From Pelistega ratti (GTDB lineage Bacteria > Pseudomonadota > Gammaproteobacteria > Burkholderiales > Burkholderiaceae_B): a stretch of 64,000 bases of DNA. Numbering within the stretch: the stretch's first letter is position 1; each line of letters opens with the position of its first letter. Of this stretch, positions 47,280 to 57,629 are shown piece after piece. Both the position numbers and the translations under genes were made by a program. Where the stretch lies: NCBI RefSeq assembly GCF_009833965.1, contig NZ_CP047165.1:2232001-2296000 (forward strand). The letters are read 5' to 3'. Under the pieces are notes generated by a model, which saw only the letters and a program-made list of their open reading frames with translations, had not been told where the DNA came from and did not search any database.

Positions 47280-47837
47280 TTATACACTATCTTGGTTTAA
47301 CCAGGGTGGTGAGCAGTTGATAACTTTTTGATATTGAGGACAATCAGGTGTATGAGCGCCTTCTAAATAGCCTGTACTCATCAAAAACTCATTCACAATT
47401 TCACCTCCTACAAATTTGAAATGTTTTTTAAATAATTTCACCCATTCTGGTAGCTGTAGAGGATGATGAGTATCTAACCATGCTTTAAATGAGCCAAATT
47501 CTTTTTGTAAAAGAAGAATTTGTTGAGCATTAAAAATAGCAGCCTGAATTTTTAACCGATTACGGATAATCCCAGTATCATTTAATAAACGATTAATATC
47601 TTCTTGAGAAAAATTAGCTACTTTTTTTATATCATATTCAGCATAAGCGTGGAAAAATGCTTTTTCTTTTTTGAGAATAGTTGTCCAGCTTAACCCAGCT
47701 TGATTAATTTCTAATAATAAACGTCCAAATAGAGCATTATCATTTTCTACTGGAAAACCGTATAGATGGTCATGATAGTGTTTATTAGGATTGTCGGTAT
47801 CATCAGGTAGGGCATTGGCAAAATCACAATAGCTCAT
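47280..47837 (-). CDS. tag: DNA-3-methyladenine glycosylase I
   Basis: A 185-residue base-excision glycosylase that removes 3-methyladenine. N-terminal CDFANALPDDTDNPNKHYHD with HDHLYGFP, the LLLEINQAGLSWTTIL segment and the C-terminal zinc-like HTPDCPQY match the Tag family. The length is typical. No clear ribosome-binding site precedes the start. The protein lacks a signal peptide and acts in the cytoplasm. Confidence 0.9.
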   Translation of the reverse strand: MSYCDFANALPDDTDNPNKHYHDHLYGFPVENDNALFGRLLLEINQAGLSWTTILKKEKAFFHAYAEYDIKKVANFSQEDINRLLNDTGIIRNRLKIQAAIFNAQQILLLQKEFGSFKAWLDTHHPLQLPEWVKLFKKHFKFVGGEIVNEFLMSTGYLEGAHTPDCPQYQKVINCSPPWLNQDSV

Positions 47838-48020
47838 GATAAAAATAGTATATAAAAAATAGGGAAAGTGATAATGATTTATCGTGTGTAGAATAATAAA
47901 CTATCTTACCAAATAGCCTTTTTTACAACAATAAAAATCGCTTTTTATGCTAAAAAACTAGCTAAAAATTGGAAATCATGTTATTATCTAACGCTTATCT
48001 AGTTGCATAAATTAGATAGT

Positions 48021-48094
48021 GGCGCGGTAGCAAAGCGGTTATGCAGCGGATTGCAAATCCGTCTAGAGCGGTTCGACTCCGCTCCGCGCCTCCA
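48021..48094 (+). tRNA. tRNA-Cys (GCA)
   Basis: A complete 74-nt cloverleaf with anticodon loop TTGCAAA (GCA) and encoded CCA. The acceptor GGCGCGG pairs with CCGCGCC, and the D-arm is the short three-pair form usual for tRNA-Cys. A terminator follows at 48105. Confidence 0.96.
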
Positions 48095-48104
48095 AGGATT
48101 TATA

Positions 48105-48136
48105 AGGCTCTTGAAGTAATTCAAGAGTCTTTTTTT
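48105..48136 (+). terminator. Terminator of tRNA-Cys
   Basis: An 11-bp stem (AGGCTCTTGAA with TTCAAGAGTCT, one G-T pair) around a 4-nt loop, followed by Ts. Confidence 0.85.
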
Positions 48137-48216
48137 ATTAAGTAAATTCATTTTATTTTCTTCAATTTGTAAAATTAAATATATATTTATTAAAATCAAC
48201 ATTAAGGAGGAAAATA

Positions 48217-48846
48217 ATGTTTGATGATACTTTACTAATAACCTATATTTTATCTATTGTATTGTTTTTGGGAACACCGGGTCCAGTGACTGTGCTGGTG
48301 GTAAGTGCTAGTATCAAAGATGGTTTTGGGGCAGGGCTGCGGACAGTTATAGGGACAAATACAGCTTCTTTAATATTAATCTTATTATCCTTTGCAATTA
48401 TGCGAGGGGTTTTCTCTATTAATGAACAAGCCTTAACATGGTTAGCCTTTGTAGGGGCTTTTTATCTATTATACTTTTCTATTGGTGTGATTAAAGATAA
48501 GGTTAATCTCCAAGAAACCATTAAAGAAAATGAAAATAAGGTAACAAAAAAGCATTTTAGAGATGGTTTTCTTATAGGTATCTCTAATCCTAAAGATATT
48601 TTATTTTTTATTGCTTTTTTCCCAACCTTTTTAGATATTTATACGGCTAATCAGACGATATCCATGATAGTTCTTGTTGTCGTTTGGGTAGTTATGGATT
48701 ATGCCATTCTTTTGGGATATTCTTTTTTCTTCTCAAAAATTAATAATGAAAGAATGGTAAATATAATCAGTAAATCATCAGGGATAATACTATTACTGGT
48801 TGCTTTGTATGCCATTTATAAGATGGGGCATGAGCTGTTCTTTTGA
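48217..48846 (+). CDS. LysE/RhtB family amino acid exporter
   Basis: A 209-residue inner-membrane protein with about six hydrophobic segments and the N-terminal LysE pattern LGTPGPVTVLVVSASIKDGF (residues 18-37). Family members export amino acids such as lysine, threonine or homoserine; the substrate is not decided. A strong AAGGAGG site precedes the ATG. It is convergent with the DyP peroxidase gene, with a bidirectional terminator in between. Confidence 0.88.
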   Translation: MFDDTLLITYILSIVLFLGTPGPVTVLVVSASIKDGFGAGLRTVIGTNTASLILILLSFAIMRGVFSINEQALTWLAFVGAFYLLYFSIGVIKDKVNLQETIKENENKVTKKHFRDGFLIGISNPKDILFFIAFFPTFLDIYTANQTISMIVLVVVWVVMDYAILLGYSFFFSKINNERMVNIISKSSGIILLLVALYAIYKMGHELFF

Positions 48847-48943
48847 TATTGACCCAAAATAGGTGAGTATTAGATGAGTAGTAAGGGGCTTTTACTAAGG
48901 GCTAATCTACTGTAGCCCTTATGTTCTATATAAAATAATCTAA

Positions 48944-48985
48944 AAAATACCTTATCAACATAATATTGATAAGGTATTTTTCTTT
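48944..48985 (+). terminator. Bidirectional terminator
   Basis: A 15-bp perfect stem (48944-48958 with 48966-48980, AAAATACCTTATCAA) with a 7-nt loop and T tracts on both sides, between convergent genes. Confidence 0.88.
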
Positions 48986-48986
48986 T

Positions 48987-49895
48987 TTAGAGGTTCTGTA
49001 AGCGTTCAAGACTAGGGGCAAAGTAATAGGCACCTGAAATGGCTTGCGAGAGGTGGGTGAGAAGTAAATCTACTTTGCCATCTGTCTCACCAAACATATT
49101 GAGTAATTGTGCTTCAATATTGTATAAACGGGCGCAGTAAGCGCAGAAGAGTAGCCCATGTTCACCAGAGGCTGTACCAAAAGGGAGACTTCGGCGAACA
49201 ATTTTTAAACCTTTACCGTCTTCTTTAATATTGACACGACCAAGGTGTGAGCTAGGTAAACGAACTTCTTTGGCAAATTCGATATTCTCTTTTTTGCTAC
49301 GTCCTACGCTTGCTTCTTGGTTTTGGATAGGAATATTATTCCATTTTTTGAGGTCATGTAGGTATTTTTGGATTAATACATAACTTCCGCCAGCATCTAC
49401 TTGGTCTTGGTCGATAATACCTACTTGGGTGATTTTTTCTTCACCTTGTGGGTTTTCTGTCCCATCAATAAATCCGTCCAGTCCTCTTTCTTCTACCCAA
49501 CGGAAACCATGTGTTTCATCAGCAACAGTAATGCGATCGCCAAAAATTTCAATGACATCAAGTGCTAGTGCAAAGCTAACATCTTGTCGCATAGATTGAA
49601 TATGAATCAGTAAATCATGTTGTGTGGCAGGAGCTAAGCCATTTCCTAGTGGGCGGAAAGGTTTTAGTTCTTTCCCTTCTTCTGGATGGTTAAAGGCTTT
49701 CCATGCTTGATCACCAAAAGCAATCGTTAATCCTAGCACTGCTTCGGGATATTGTTGTTGTAAATCATGAAGCGCTTTTAGGCTTTGGATACAGGCTTGT
49801 TTAATAGTATCTAAGTCTTTTGTTTGAAAATCTGCTTCAATAAAGATACCTGATTTAGTATGATCAGGGATAATACCGCTTTGAGGAGTTGCCAT
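48987..49895 (-). CDS. DyP-type heme peroxidase (YfeX-like)
   Basis: A 302-residue heme peroxidase of the Dyp/YfeX class that oxidises dyes or porphyrinogens with hydrogen peroxide. The distal aspartate 144 (GFIDGTEN) and Arg234 (IVRRSLPFG), and the proximal His217 (SSHLGR), are present. The protein has no signal or Tat peptide, so it is cytoplasmic. AAGGA precedes the ATG. It ends at the bidirectional terminator. Confidence 0.93.
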   Translation of the reverse strand: MATPQSGIIPDHTKSGIFIEADFQTKDLDTIKQACIQSLKALHDLQQQYPEAVLGLTIAFGDQAWKAFNHPEEGKELKPFRPLGNGLAPATQHDLLIHIQSMRQDVSFALALDVIEIFGDRITVADETHGFRWVEERGLDGFIDGTENPQGEEKITQVGIIDQDQVDAGGSYVLIQKYLHDLKKWNNIPIQNQEASVGRSKKENIEFAKEVRLPSSHLGRVNIKEDGKGLKIVRRSLPFGTASGEHGLLFCAYCARLYNIEAQLLNMFGETDGKVDLLLTHLSQAISGAYYFAPSLERLQNL

Positions 49896-50054
49896 GTATA
49901 AATTCCTTATTAAATAAAAGACGTATTTATAGTATAAATACTATGTATTACAAGATAAGATTGTATCCTATTCGTAGTGAATAGGGACACAATATATTTT
50001 ATCGTAAGATAAATTTATAGAGATATCCCTATACGGTGTGCTGATTGAAAATGA

Positions 50055-51242
50055 CTATGAGGCAATTACTAACCAACCATCATCAATCCAACGGTGTAGT
50101 AATTCAAAGGTGGCTTCATCGCTTTTTTTCGTTGCTTCTCCTGCTGTAATAACACGGTTATCAGCAAGTTTTTTAAGAAGTGGATTTAAAGGGATAGAAA
50201 CCGCCTCACCATTAATAAATAATTGCTTCTGACGGTAGAGTAGGCGAGTTTTGCGATCGGTTTTAATCAGTGTGTTCTCTGGTAAGTCTTCAATATTGAT
50301 TTCTTCTTCCGCAAATTCAAATTGGCTGAGTAGATTAGGCTCGGTTAACCAGCAACCTAGAAAGCGTGTTGCAAGTGCTTCATTGAGTTGTACTTTTTGT
50401 GCGGCTTGAAGCGCTTTGGTGATCATTTGTTCGGGAAGTTCTGCTGGGTGGCTAGTAGCAGGCGCTCCTTTATCATGATAGTAACCATTGATGTTAAATC
50501 CCTTAATGGCAGGTTCAGAATATACACCACTGCCTAAACCAGAGTTAATGCTGACTTGATCGGCAGCGGTTTCCAAAATACCTCTTACCATATTAGCCAT
50601 TGATAAAGTTCTAAATCCAAACGAAATTGTCACACAATCAGGTGTTTCGGCAATCCCGTCATGCGCACAGTGTGGCGGTAGATAGAGCATATCACCTGGT
50701 TCAAGCACCCACTCTTGCTCAACTTGGAAATTTTCTAGGATACGGCAAGGAAGCCCCGGAATAAGGGTTTGGTCTTTTTGCTGACTAATCCGCCAACGGC
50801 GCTGACCATGACCTTGTAAAAGAAAGACATCATAGGTGTCAAAATGAGGCCCTACACCACCACCTTTTGCTGCAAGACTAATCATCACATCATCAAATCG
50901 GGCATCAGGGATAAAGCGAAATTGTTGTGCCATTTCAGATACGGTATCATGGTGAAGATCAACGCTTTGTACTAATAATGTCCAATCGTTTTGTTTCATA
51001 CTAGGTGTTCGAGCAATAGGCCCTTTTTTAAGTTTCCATTCGCCCTCATAACGGGTGATAAAACGGGACTCAACATCTTCTCGTTTAGCAAGATTTTTTA
51101 AATCAGCAATAGAAATTGGTAAGGTAAAGTTTTTAATCGCTTGACGAATTAAGAGTGGCTTACGCTGCCAATACTCTTTCATAAACTTTTCGGGACTGAT
51201 CTGACCTAATAAATCAATGGGTTGTTGTAAAGAAATACTCAT
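50055..51242 (-). CDS. Cupin JmjC-type ribosomal oxygenase (RoxA-like)
   Basis: A 395-residue Fe(II)/2-oxoglutarate oxygenase related to E. coli YcfD/RoxA, which hydroxylates Arg81 of ribosomal protein L16. The HxD pair is His133-Asp135 (GPHFDTYD) and the second histidine is probably His194 in HCAHDG. A winged-helix C-terminal domain follows. The ATG at 51242 is taken because GGAG lies just upstream. It lies 11 bases after mutS, so it is cotranscribed. Confidence 0.88.
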   Translation of the reverse strand: MSISLQQPIDLLGQISPEKFMKEYWQRKPLLIRQAIKNFTLPISIADLKNLAKREDVESRFITRYEGEWKLKKGPIARTPSMKQNDWTLLVQSVDLHHDTVSEMAQQFRFIPDARFDDVMISLAAKGGGVGPHFDTYDVFLLQGHGQRRWRISQQKDQTLIPGLPCRILENFQVEQEWVLEPGDMLYLPPHCAHDGIAETPDCVTISFGFRTLSMANMVRGILETAADQVSINSGLGSGVYSEPAIKGFNINGYYHDKGAPATSHPAELPEQMITKALQAAQKVQLNEALATRFLGCWLTEPNLLSQFEFAEEEINIEDLPENTLIKTDRKTRLLYRQKQLFINGEAVSIPLNPLLKKLADNRVITAGEATKKSDEATFELLHRWIDDGWLVIAS

Positions 51243-51252
51243 AGTAACTCCG

Positions 51253-53871
51253 TTATGTATTGTTTCCAAAAAGATTACGTAATTTGTATAAGGCATCAAG
51301 TGCATCTCTGGGACTCATATTATCAGGGTCAAGTTCATTGATTGCCTGCTTAATATATTGTAGTTCTTGATAGTTATCGTTTTCTTCTTGGTCTTGTTGA
51401 TGGGTTTGGGCAAATAAGTCTAATTGAGGTGAAATATCTGCCCCTTTTTCTAAGCGTTCTAACTCTTTTTTCGCCTGTCGAATAACTGCCATAGGGATAC
51501 CAGCCTTTTGGGCGACTTGGATACCATAACTACGGCTAGCAGGGCCTTCTTGTACTTCATGTAGAAAAGCTATCCCTGTACTGGTTTCAGTAGCGGCTAA
51601 ATGGACGTTATAGACCCCCTCTAATTGAGTTGGTAGGCGAGTAATTTCAAAATAATGGGTAGCAAAAAGTGTTAATGCTTTATTATGGGTGAGTAAACGG
51701 CAAGCAATTGCCCATGCTAAGGCAAGTCCATCATAGGTAGATGTACCTCGTCCAATCTCATCCATAAGGACTAGGCTATGAGAAGAGCTATTAGTCAGAA
51801 TATTAGCTGCTTCAATCATTTCCATCATAAAGGTAGAACGACCTCCTGCTAAATCGTCAGCCGCACCAATGCGGGTAAAAATACGGTCAATTGTTCCAAT
51901 AATAGCGTGTTGTGCAGGAACAAAGCTACCCATTCTTGCGAGTAAGACAATCAGTGCGACTTGACGCATATAGGTTGATTTACCACCCATATTAGGCCCT
52001 GTAATAAGTAGCATACGTTTATGTTCGTCCATGAAGCAACTATTAGGGGTAAACCGTTCGATACTATGTTCAACAACAGGGTGTCGTCCCTGTTCGATAT
52101 GGATAGTAGCAGTTTCCACTAATTGGGGTTGTACCCATTCATTGACTTGTGCATGGTGTGCTAGGCTAGCATAAACATCAATATGAGCCAGTGTTTTGGC
52201 GAGATTTTGTAGGGGGATAACCCATTGTTGCAAGTGCTGTAAAAGGGTATCGTAAAGTAGTTTTTCTCGAGAAAGTGAGCGTTCTTGTGCGGATAAAACC
52301 TTATCTTCCCATGTTTTAAGCTCTGGGGTAATATACCGTTCGGTATTTTTAAGGGTTTGGCGGCGGCGGTAATGCTCAGGGACTTTATCAATATGTGTTT
52401 TGGTCACTTCAATGTAGAAACCATGTACACGATTATATTCCACACGTAAACTTGGAATCCCTGTTGCTTCTTTTTCTCGGGCTTCTAGTGTCATTAAAAA
52501 AGCACCATTATCAGAAGCAAGTGTTCGTAATTCGTCCAGTTCTTCATCAAAGCCTTGTGCAATGACTCCACCATCTCTTACGCTAGTTGCAGGCTCTGTC
52601 ATTAAGGTTTGGGAGAGTAGTGGATAAATAGCTTCTTGTTGATACAGTGCCGTAATTAAAGGGTCTTCTGCTGAAAGATTGAGGTTATCCGTTAGATAAT
52701 TTGCTAAAGTTGGCAAAAAATGAAGTGCATCACGTAAGCTAGCTAATTCACGCGGTTTGACAGAGAGTAGGGCAATGCGTGTACTAATCCTTTCAATATC
52801 AGGAAAGATAGTGAGTTGTTGTCGGACAGTATCTAAAGCTGTTTTAGCATTGAGCTGTATTGGACTTAAAAAAGTTTGTACATAATGGTGGCGCTGCTGG
52901 ACTTCTTTATTATCGCGTAAAGGGTGATGAAGCCATTTTCTTAGCAAACGGCTTCCCATTGGTGTTTGGCAATGGTCTAAGAGTGAAAATAAAGTAGGGG
53001 AGCTTTCACCGCTTAATGTTTCGGTAATTTCTAAATTCTTACGGCTAACGGGATCTAAAATAATATATTCATTACTATGATCTTGGACAATGTGTTGAAT
53101 ATGGGTAAGTGACTGATTTTGGGTGCGTTGTACATAGCGTAATAAAGCACCAGCCGCACAAATAGCATTAGGGAGTTCTTCAATACCAAAAGCGGCTAAT
53201 GAGTCTATCTGGAAAAACTGACAGAGTTGATGTTGAGCATCTTTAAAATCAAAATGCCAGTCTGCTGTTTTACTCATGGCTGCCGTTGAGGTGGTTTCAA
53301 ATGGATAAGAGTCACCTGTAATAATTTCGGCAGGAGAAATACGGAATATCTCTGATTCAATATTCTGATCATCGGTTTCACATACCCTAAATTCACCACT
53401 GGCTAAATTTAACCATGCTAATCCATATTTTAGATGCCGCCCCTTGATAGGTTTATAAACGGCTAATAGTAATTTATCTGAACGGGAGGGGAGCAGATTA
53501 TCATCGGTCAGCGTGCCGGGAGAGACAATACGTACAATTTTACGCTCAACAGGCCCTTTGCTTGTGGCTGGATCACCTATTTGCTCACCAATGGCAACAG
53601 ATTTACCCAATGCTACTAAGCGTGCTAAATATTGCTCCATTGCATGCGCAGGGACTCCTGCCATCGGAATAGGTTCGCCGTTTGTTGTTCCTCGTTTTGT
53701 GAGGGTTAGATTTAACAATCGTGCTGCTTCTACCGCATCATCAAAGAACATTTCATAAAAATCACCCATGCGATAAAAGAGTAAAATATGTCCCACTTCT
53801 GCTTTAAGGCGTAGGTACTGTTGCATCATGGGCGTATGACCCGCGTAAGGGTTGTTATCTTGTTCAGACAT
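51253..53871 (-). CDS. mutS: DNA mismatch repair protein MutS
   Basis: An 872-residue MutS1 that recognises mismatches and starts repair. The N-terminal mismatch-binding phenylalanine-containing motif [11 protein letters not shown] is followed by connector, core, clamp and ATPase domains; the Walker A is GPNMGGKST, with DEIGRGTST as Walker B. The length is standard and the frame is intact. It heads a two-gene unit with the RoxA-like gene. Confidence 0.97.
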   Translation of the reverse strand: MSEQDNNPYAGHTPMMQQYLRLKAEVGHILLFYRMGDFYEMFFDDAVEAARLLNLTLTKRGTTNGEPIPMAGVPAHAMEQYLARLVALGKSVAIGEQIGDPATSKGPVERKIVRIVSPGTLTDDNLLPSRSDKLLLAVYKPIKGRHLKYGLAWLNLASGEFRVCETDDQNIESEIFRISPAEIITGDSYPFETTSTAAMSKTADWHFDFKDAQHQLCQFFQIDSLAAFGIEELPNAICAAGALLRYVQRTQNQSLTHIQHIVQDHSNEYIILDPVSRKNLEITETLSGESSPTLFSLLDHCQTPMGSRLLRKWLHHPLRDNKEVQQRHHYVQTFLSPIQLNAKTALDTVRQQLTIFPDIERISTRIALLSVKPRELASLRDALHFLPTLANYLTDNLNLSAEDPLITALYQQEAIYPLLSQTLMTEPATSVRDGGVIAQGFDEELDELRTLASDNGAFLMTLEAREKEATGIPSLRVEYNRVHGFYIEVTKTHIDKVPEHYRRRQTLKNTERYITPELKTWEDKVLSAQERSLSREKLLYDTLLQHLQQWVIPLQNLAKTLAHIDVYASLAHHAQVNEWVQPQLVETATIHIEQGRHPVVEHSIERFTPNSCFMDEHKRMLLITGPNMGGKSTYMRQVALIVLLARMGSFVPAQHAIIGTIDRIFTRIGAADDLAGGRSTFMMEMIEAANILTNSSSHSLVLMDEIGRGTSTYDGLALAWAIACRLLTHNKALTLFATHYFEITRLPTQLEGVYNVHLAATETSTGIAFLHEVQEGPASRSYGIQVAQKAGIPMAVIRQAKKELERLEKGADISPQLDLFAQTHQQDQEENDNYQELQYIKQAINELDPDNMSPRDALDALYKLRNLFGNNT

Positions 53872-54346
53872 AAGCCGTCTTGCTTCTCCAGAAAAACGTA
53901 TTAGTAATGGATAACGTTCATTTTACCCCAGATTAATCGGTGACTTTTCTTTAAACTATATTTTGTTGGGTATTTACGATGAGAAAGCAGAAAATAAGCT
54001 GATGTTGGGTGCTAAGCTAGCTGTTATGTAGAAAAATGGATAAAAGGGCTATAAATTTCTTCGGTCTGTTTTTAGCTAAATCAGCGGAGATAAATTATTA
54101 AAGCTATTTCTCATTTTTTTGGTATTTTTATGATAATGGTATTGATGATGACTGTTGATAGATGCATCAATAAGATAAATACAATTTTTCTAAGGGATTA
54201 TGTGGGATAAATGATTAGGCATAAGGTGTTTGTAGGATAAATGTTATGATGTTAATCATTTATCTGGATAAGATGATGAATGACAGTGTTTTAAACAATA
54301 AAATTATTCAGATAAACGTATAAATAGATTTATTTTTGGAGTTTTT
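53872..54346. other. Intergenic region between mutS and mscS
   Basis: About 475 AT-rich bases between divergent genes. A 12-bp inverted repeat GATAAATGATTA/TAATCATTTATC (54206-54217 and 54253-54264) lies upstream of mscS with a 35-base gap; its role is unknown. No gene is seen. Confidence 0.4.
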
Positions 54347-55162
54347 ATGGATTGGACTGTTTTTTGGACAAAGTATTCCTCATTATTAATAGATTTTACG
54401 ATTAATTTTGTTTCAGCTCTATTTGTGCTAATGATAGGATGGTTTATTGCCAATATGTTGGGTAAATCTATCCGTGTGATGGCATCACGCTCTTCAAAAA
54501 TTGATCCTACCGCTATTCCCATGTTTGTGGCTATTGTGGTGTGGGTTATTCGTGTCTTAGTGATTCTGGTTGTATTAAGTCAATTTGGTATTAAAACGAC
54601 TTCCTTAATTGCAGCATTAGGTGCGGCAGGTGTAGCAATTGGTTTGGCATTACAAGGAACACTACAAAATATAGCGACAGGCATTATGCTTATTGCCCTA
54701 CGCCCTATCCGAGCAGGTGATAGCGTAACGATTAGTGGTATAACGGGTAATGTAGCGGAGATTGGTTTATTTTTGACAACGATTATTCAAAATGATGGCA
54801 TAACAGTGACTATGCCGAATAGTACAGTATGGGGAAGTACGATTACGAATTTTAGTCGTAATGCAACACGTCGTTTGGATGTTCTTGTTCCCGTGAGTTA
54901 TGGTGATGATTTGAATAAGGCGATTGCGGTATTAGAGCAAATGGTTATGGAACACGCTTCTGTGAATAAAACACCAGAACCGAGTGTGTATGTGAGTGAG
55001 TATCGAGATTCTGTCGTTGTAATTACGGTGCGTGTATGGACACAAAGTAATCTATATTCAAGCTTACAGGCGGATTTAATGAAACAAGCTCGATTATGCT
55101 TAGAATCACATCAATTCCGCCTACCACTTCCTCAGCAGATAGCAAAGTCTGAGGCTAAATAA
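54347..55162 (+). CDS. mscS: Small-conductance mechanosensitive channel
   Basis: A 271-residue MscS-family channel with three N-terminal membrane helices and the pore helix GAAGVAIGLALQGTLQNIATG (residues about 90-110), then the cytoplasmic beta domain (ITGNVAEIGLFLTTI). It opens when membrane tension rises during hypo-osmotic shock. The length fits the E. coli MscS type. GGAG precedes the ATG. It ends with a strong terminator. Confidence 0.93.
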   Translation: MDWTVFWTKYSSLLIDFTINFVSALFVLMIGWFIANMLGKSIRVMASRSSKIDPTAIPMFVAIVVWVIRVLVILVVLSQFGIKTTSLIAALGAAGVAIGLALQGTLQNIATGIMLIALRPIRAGDSVTISGITGNVAEIGLFLTTIIQNDGITVTMPNSTVWGSTITNFSRNATRRLDVLVPVSYGDDLNKAIAVLEQMVMEHASVNKTPEPSVYVSEYRDSVVVITVRVWTQSNLYSSLQADLMKQARLCLESHQFRLPLPQQIAKSEAK

Positions 55163-55187
55163 ATCAAGCGTAATAATGTGATAGAAG

Positions 55188-55210
55188 ACGGGCTTTATGC
55201 CCGTTTTTTA
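55188..55210 (+). terminator. Terminator of mscS
   Basis: A 6-bp GC-rich stem ACGGGC with GCCCGT around a 5-nt loop, followed by Ts. Confidence 0.82.
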
Positions 55211-55284
55211 TGGGTGTAGTAGGGGGTAGGTATTATTTTTAAATAGGTGTAGTTGGTTTTTAACGTAAAAATAAGTATCATCAC

Positions 55285-55325
55285 TTGATATTTTAAACTA
55301 AGTTTACTAAACTAAGTTTAGTAAA
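55285..55325 (+). promoter_or_regulatory. Toxin-antitoxin promoter with palindromic operator
   Basis: A -35 TTGATA (55285-55290) is 17 bases from a -10 TAAACT (55308-55313). A 23-bp palindrome, TTTACTAAACT and AGTTTAGTAAA around a central A (55303-55325), overlaps the -10. An autoregulatory operator for the antitoxin is inferred. Confidence 0.65.
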
Positions 55326-55340
55326 TAGAAAGGAGAAAAA

Positions 55341-55583
55341 ATGCAAGTAATTAATATTCATGATGCTAAAACACATCTTTCTCGATTGGTGGCAGCGGCT
55401 ACAGAAGGAGAGTCATTTGTTATTGCAAAATCAGGCAAACCTTTAGTTAAAGTCGTTCCTTATACTGAAAAAAAGAAACCTATAAACCGCATTGGTTTTA
55501 TGCCTTTAATAGCCATTCCTGATAATTTTGATGAACTGTTTGAGGAGGATATTCATCAACTATTTGAGGGAAAAGAGAAATGA
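55341..55583 (+). CDS. Phd/YefM family antitoxin
   Basis: An 80-residue antitoxin with the Phd/YefM N-terminal DNA-binding fold (MQVINIHDAKTHLSRLV, GESFVIAKSGKPLVKVVPY) and a short acidic toxin-binding tail. It should repress its own promoter at the palindrome directly upstream and neutralise the PIN toxin. Its stop overlaps the toxin start as ATGA. AAAGGAG precedes the ATG. Confidence 0.88.
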   Translation: MQVINIHDAKTHLSRLVAAATEGESFVIAKSGKPLVKVVPYTEKKKPINRIGFMPLIAIPDNFDELFEEDIHQLFEGKEK

Positions 55584-55966
55584 AATATTTATTAGATACC
55601 CATATTCTTTTATGGGCAGCAACAAATAGTCCAAAACTAAGTCAAGTTGCTCGAGATATTATTAATGATGATACCAATGACCTTTATTTTAGTGCGGTGA
55701 GTATTTGGGAAATTGCTATTAAAACAAGCCTAGGTAAACCAGAGTTTAATGTGAATTCAGCATTACTACGTCGATTATTACTCGATAATGGATATCATGA
55801 ATTAATAATCAATAGTCATCATGCGACAGCAACAGAAACTTTATTGGATATTCATAAAGATCCATTCGATCGTATGCTAATCGCACAATCACAAACTGAA
55901 GGGATTACGTTATTGAGTGCTGATGAGAAAGTGATTGCTTATGGACATACAGTAATGCGTGTTTAG
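55580..55966 (+). CDS. VapC-family PIN-domain toxin
   Basis: A 128-residue PIN-domain ribonuclease toxin. The acidic metal-binding residues are visible: Asp in LLDTHILLWA, Glu in SIWEIAIK, and Asp residues in HKDPFDRMLIAQ and SADEKV. It likely cleaves a tRNA or rRNA and is held inactive by the upstream antitoxin. The four-base overlap shows translational coupling. The module lies between mscS and the tRNA-His gene. Confidence 0.9.
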   Translation: MKYLLDTHILLWAATNSPKLSQVARDIINDDTNDLYFSAVSIWEIAIKTSLGKPEFNVNSALLRRLLLDNGYHELIINSHHATATETLLDIHKDPFDRMLIAQSQTEGITLLSADEKVIAYGHTVMRV

Positions 55967-56105
55967 ATTGTCGTAAAGTTAATATAAGCATTGAGTATTG
56001 ATAAGGTTTTATTATAGGATTTATTAGCTTATCTCAAAAATTTGTAGTCTATATAAACTCAATACACAATAAAAAATCCGCTCTTAAAGCGGACTAGATA
56101 ATAAG

Positions 56106-56182
56106 TGGGGTGAACGATGGGGCTCGAACCCACGACAACCGGAATCACAATCCGGGACTCTACCAACTGAGCTACGTTCACC
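56106..56182 (-). tRNA. tRNA-His (GTG)
   Basis: A complete minus-strand cloverleaf with anticodon GTG, acceptor GTGAACG paired with CGTTCAC, discriminator C73, encoded CCA and the extra G at -1 (56182) of tRNA-His. Confidence 0.96.
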
Positions 56183-56195
56183 ACAGAAAGATAGA

Positions 56196-56224
56196 ATTAT
56201 AGATAGTATTTCTAACTTAATCAA
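56196..56224 (-). promoter_or_regulatory. Sigma-70 promoter of tRNA-His
   Basis: Minus strand: -35 TTGATT (56224-56219), 17-base spacer, -10 TATAAT (56201-56196), ending 14 bases before the tRNA. Confidence 0.8.
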
Positions 56225-56488
56225 GTGTTTTTGATAAATAGTGTATAAAAACAACAAAAATAATCATTTAATCGCTTATCCTTTCCCTTATATAGTGACT
56301 TAGTTATATGCGTATTTTCTTATAACAATCTTTCCTAATCGTTTGTATAAAGTGGTATAAGCACTTTACTACATAATTGATTGATAAGCACTTATTTTAG
56401 GATGATGACATTTTTCTGTGATATATCTTATTGTTAGAGATGGTTAAGTGTGAGCAATTAAAAAATATTATCAAATATATGAACCATA
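56225..56488. other. Intergenic region
   Basis: AT-rich DNA between the tRNA-His promoter and the end of murB. I see no gene or strong hairpin. Confidence 0.4.
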
Positions 56489-57481
56489 CTACTCTACAAA
56501 AATAGGTTCAGGCTCAAGATGCACATCATATTTTGTATAGACATCTTGCTGAATAGTTTTGGCAAGTGTTTTTATATCATCAGCTGTTGCACCACCGTAA
56601 TTAACAAGTACAAGGGCTTGGCGATCATGCACACCTACTTTACCTAATGATTTGCCTTTCCAGCCGCATTGATCGATTAACCAACCTGCTGCTAATTTGA
56701 AAGAACCGTCCGTTTGTGGGTAGGCAATCAATTGAGGAAATTGATGTATTAAAGTCTGATATTTTTCTGCCGATACAATAGGATTTTTAAAAAAACTACC
56801 TGCATTCCCCATTTGTTTGGGATTGGGTAATTTTGCTTGACGAATAGCAATCACTGCATCAAATATCTCTTTAGCAGAGCTTTGTTCATTTAACCCTTCA
56901 TAACGAGACAAATCTGCATAATTAAGCATAGGTTGCCATTTTTTAGAAAATTTAAAGGTAACACTTAAAATAAGATAATGTTGAGCTGATTGCTTAAAAA
57001 TACTATCGCGATAGGCAAAACAACAGTCTTCTTTGGAGAAATGTTGAATATTTCCTGTGTGTAGATTGATCGCTTCTACACAGTGGATATAGTCTTTGGC
57101 TTCTTTACCATAAGCACCAATATTTTGTACAGGACTTGCGCCTACTGTACCGGGAATAAAAGCAAGATTTTCTAGTCCATACCAACCCTGCTGAATACAA
57201 TAGCCCACAAAATCATGCCAAATTTCACCTGAAGCAGCTTTAATTAGGGTGCTATCATCATTTTCATCTTCTTTATAGATACCTTTTAGCCGATTATGGA
57301 TAACTAATGTCTTTAAATGTTGATTTAATACAACATTACTTCCTCCACCCAAAATGAAATATTGAGTGTGTTGTGAAATAAGTGCTAACAAGGAAGGTAA
57401 TTGGTTTTCTTCTGTTAAATCAAAGAAATAATCCGTATAAGAAGAAAGCCCAAAGGTATTTAAAGCCGTAAGAGAATACAT
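56489..57481 (-). CDS. murB: UDP-N-acetylenolpyruvoylglucosamine reductase
   Basis: A 330-residue type I MurB flavoenzyme that reduces the enolpyruvyl group to give UDP-MurNAc in peptidoglycan synthesis. The FAD-binding ILGGGSNVVL, FAYRDSIFK and the proton-donor serine in GNAGSFFKNP are present. The length matches the E. coli type. No partner gene is adjacent on the same strand. Confidence 0.96.
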   Translation of the reverse strand: MYSLTALNTFGLSSYTDYFFDLTEENQLPSLLALISQHTQYFILGGGSNVVLNQHLKTLVIHNRLKGIYKEDENDDSTLIKAASGEIWHDFVGYCIQQGWYGLENLAFIPGTVGASPVQNIGAYGKEAKDYIHCVEAINLHTGNIQHFSKEDCCFAYRDSIFKQSAQHYLILSVTFKFSKKWQPMLNYADLSRYEGLNEQSSAKEIFDAVIAIRQAKLPNPKQMGNAGSFFKNPIVSAEKYQTLIHQFPQLIAYPQTDGSFKLAAGWLIDQCGWKGKSLGKVGVHDRQALVLVNYGGATADDIKTLAKTIQQDVYTKYDVHLEPEPIFVE

Positions 57482-57629
57482 ATCTATATAAGAGAAAAAT
57501 AAGATGTTAATTTTGACATATTAACGTAATTAATGCTATTATTTGCCTCTCTTTGGGGCAGGTATTGCCGAATATACAGTAGAAAATATTTTTAATGTTG
57601 TCATTTTTTAACTGTAGGTATAAAAATAC

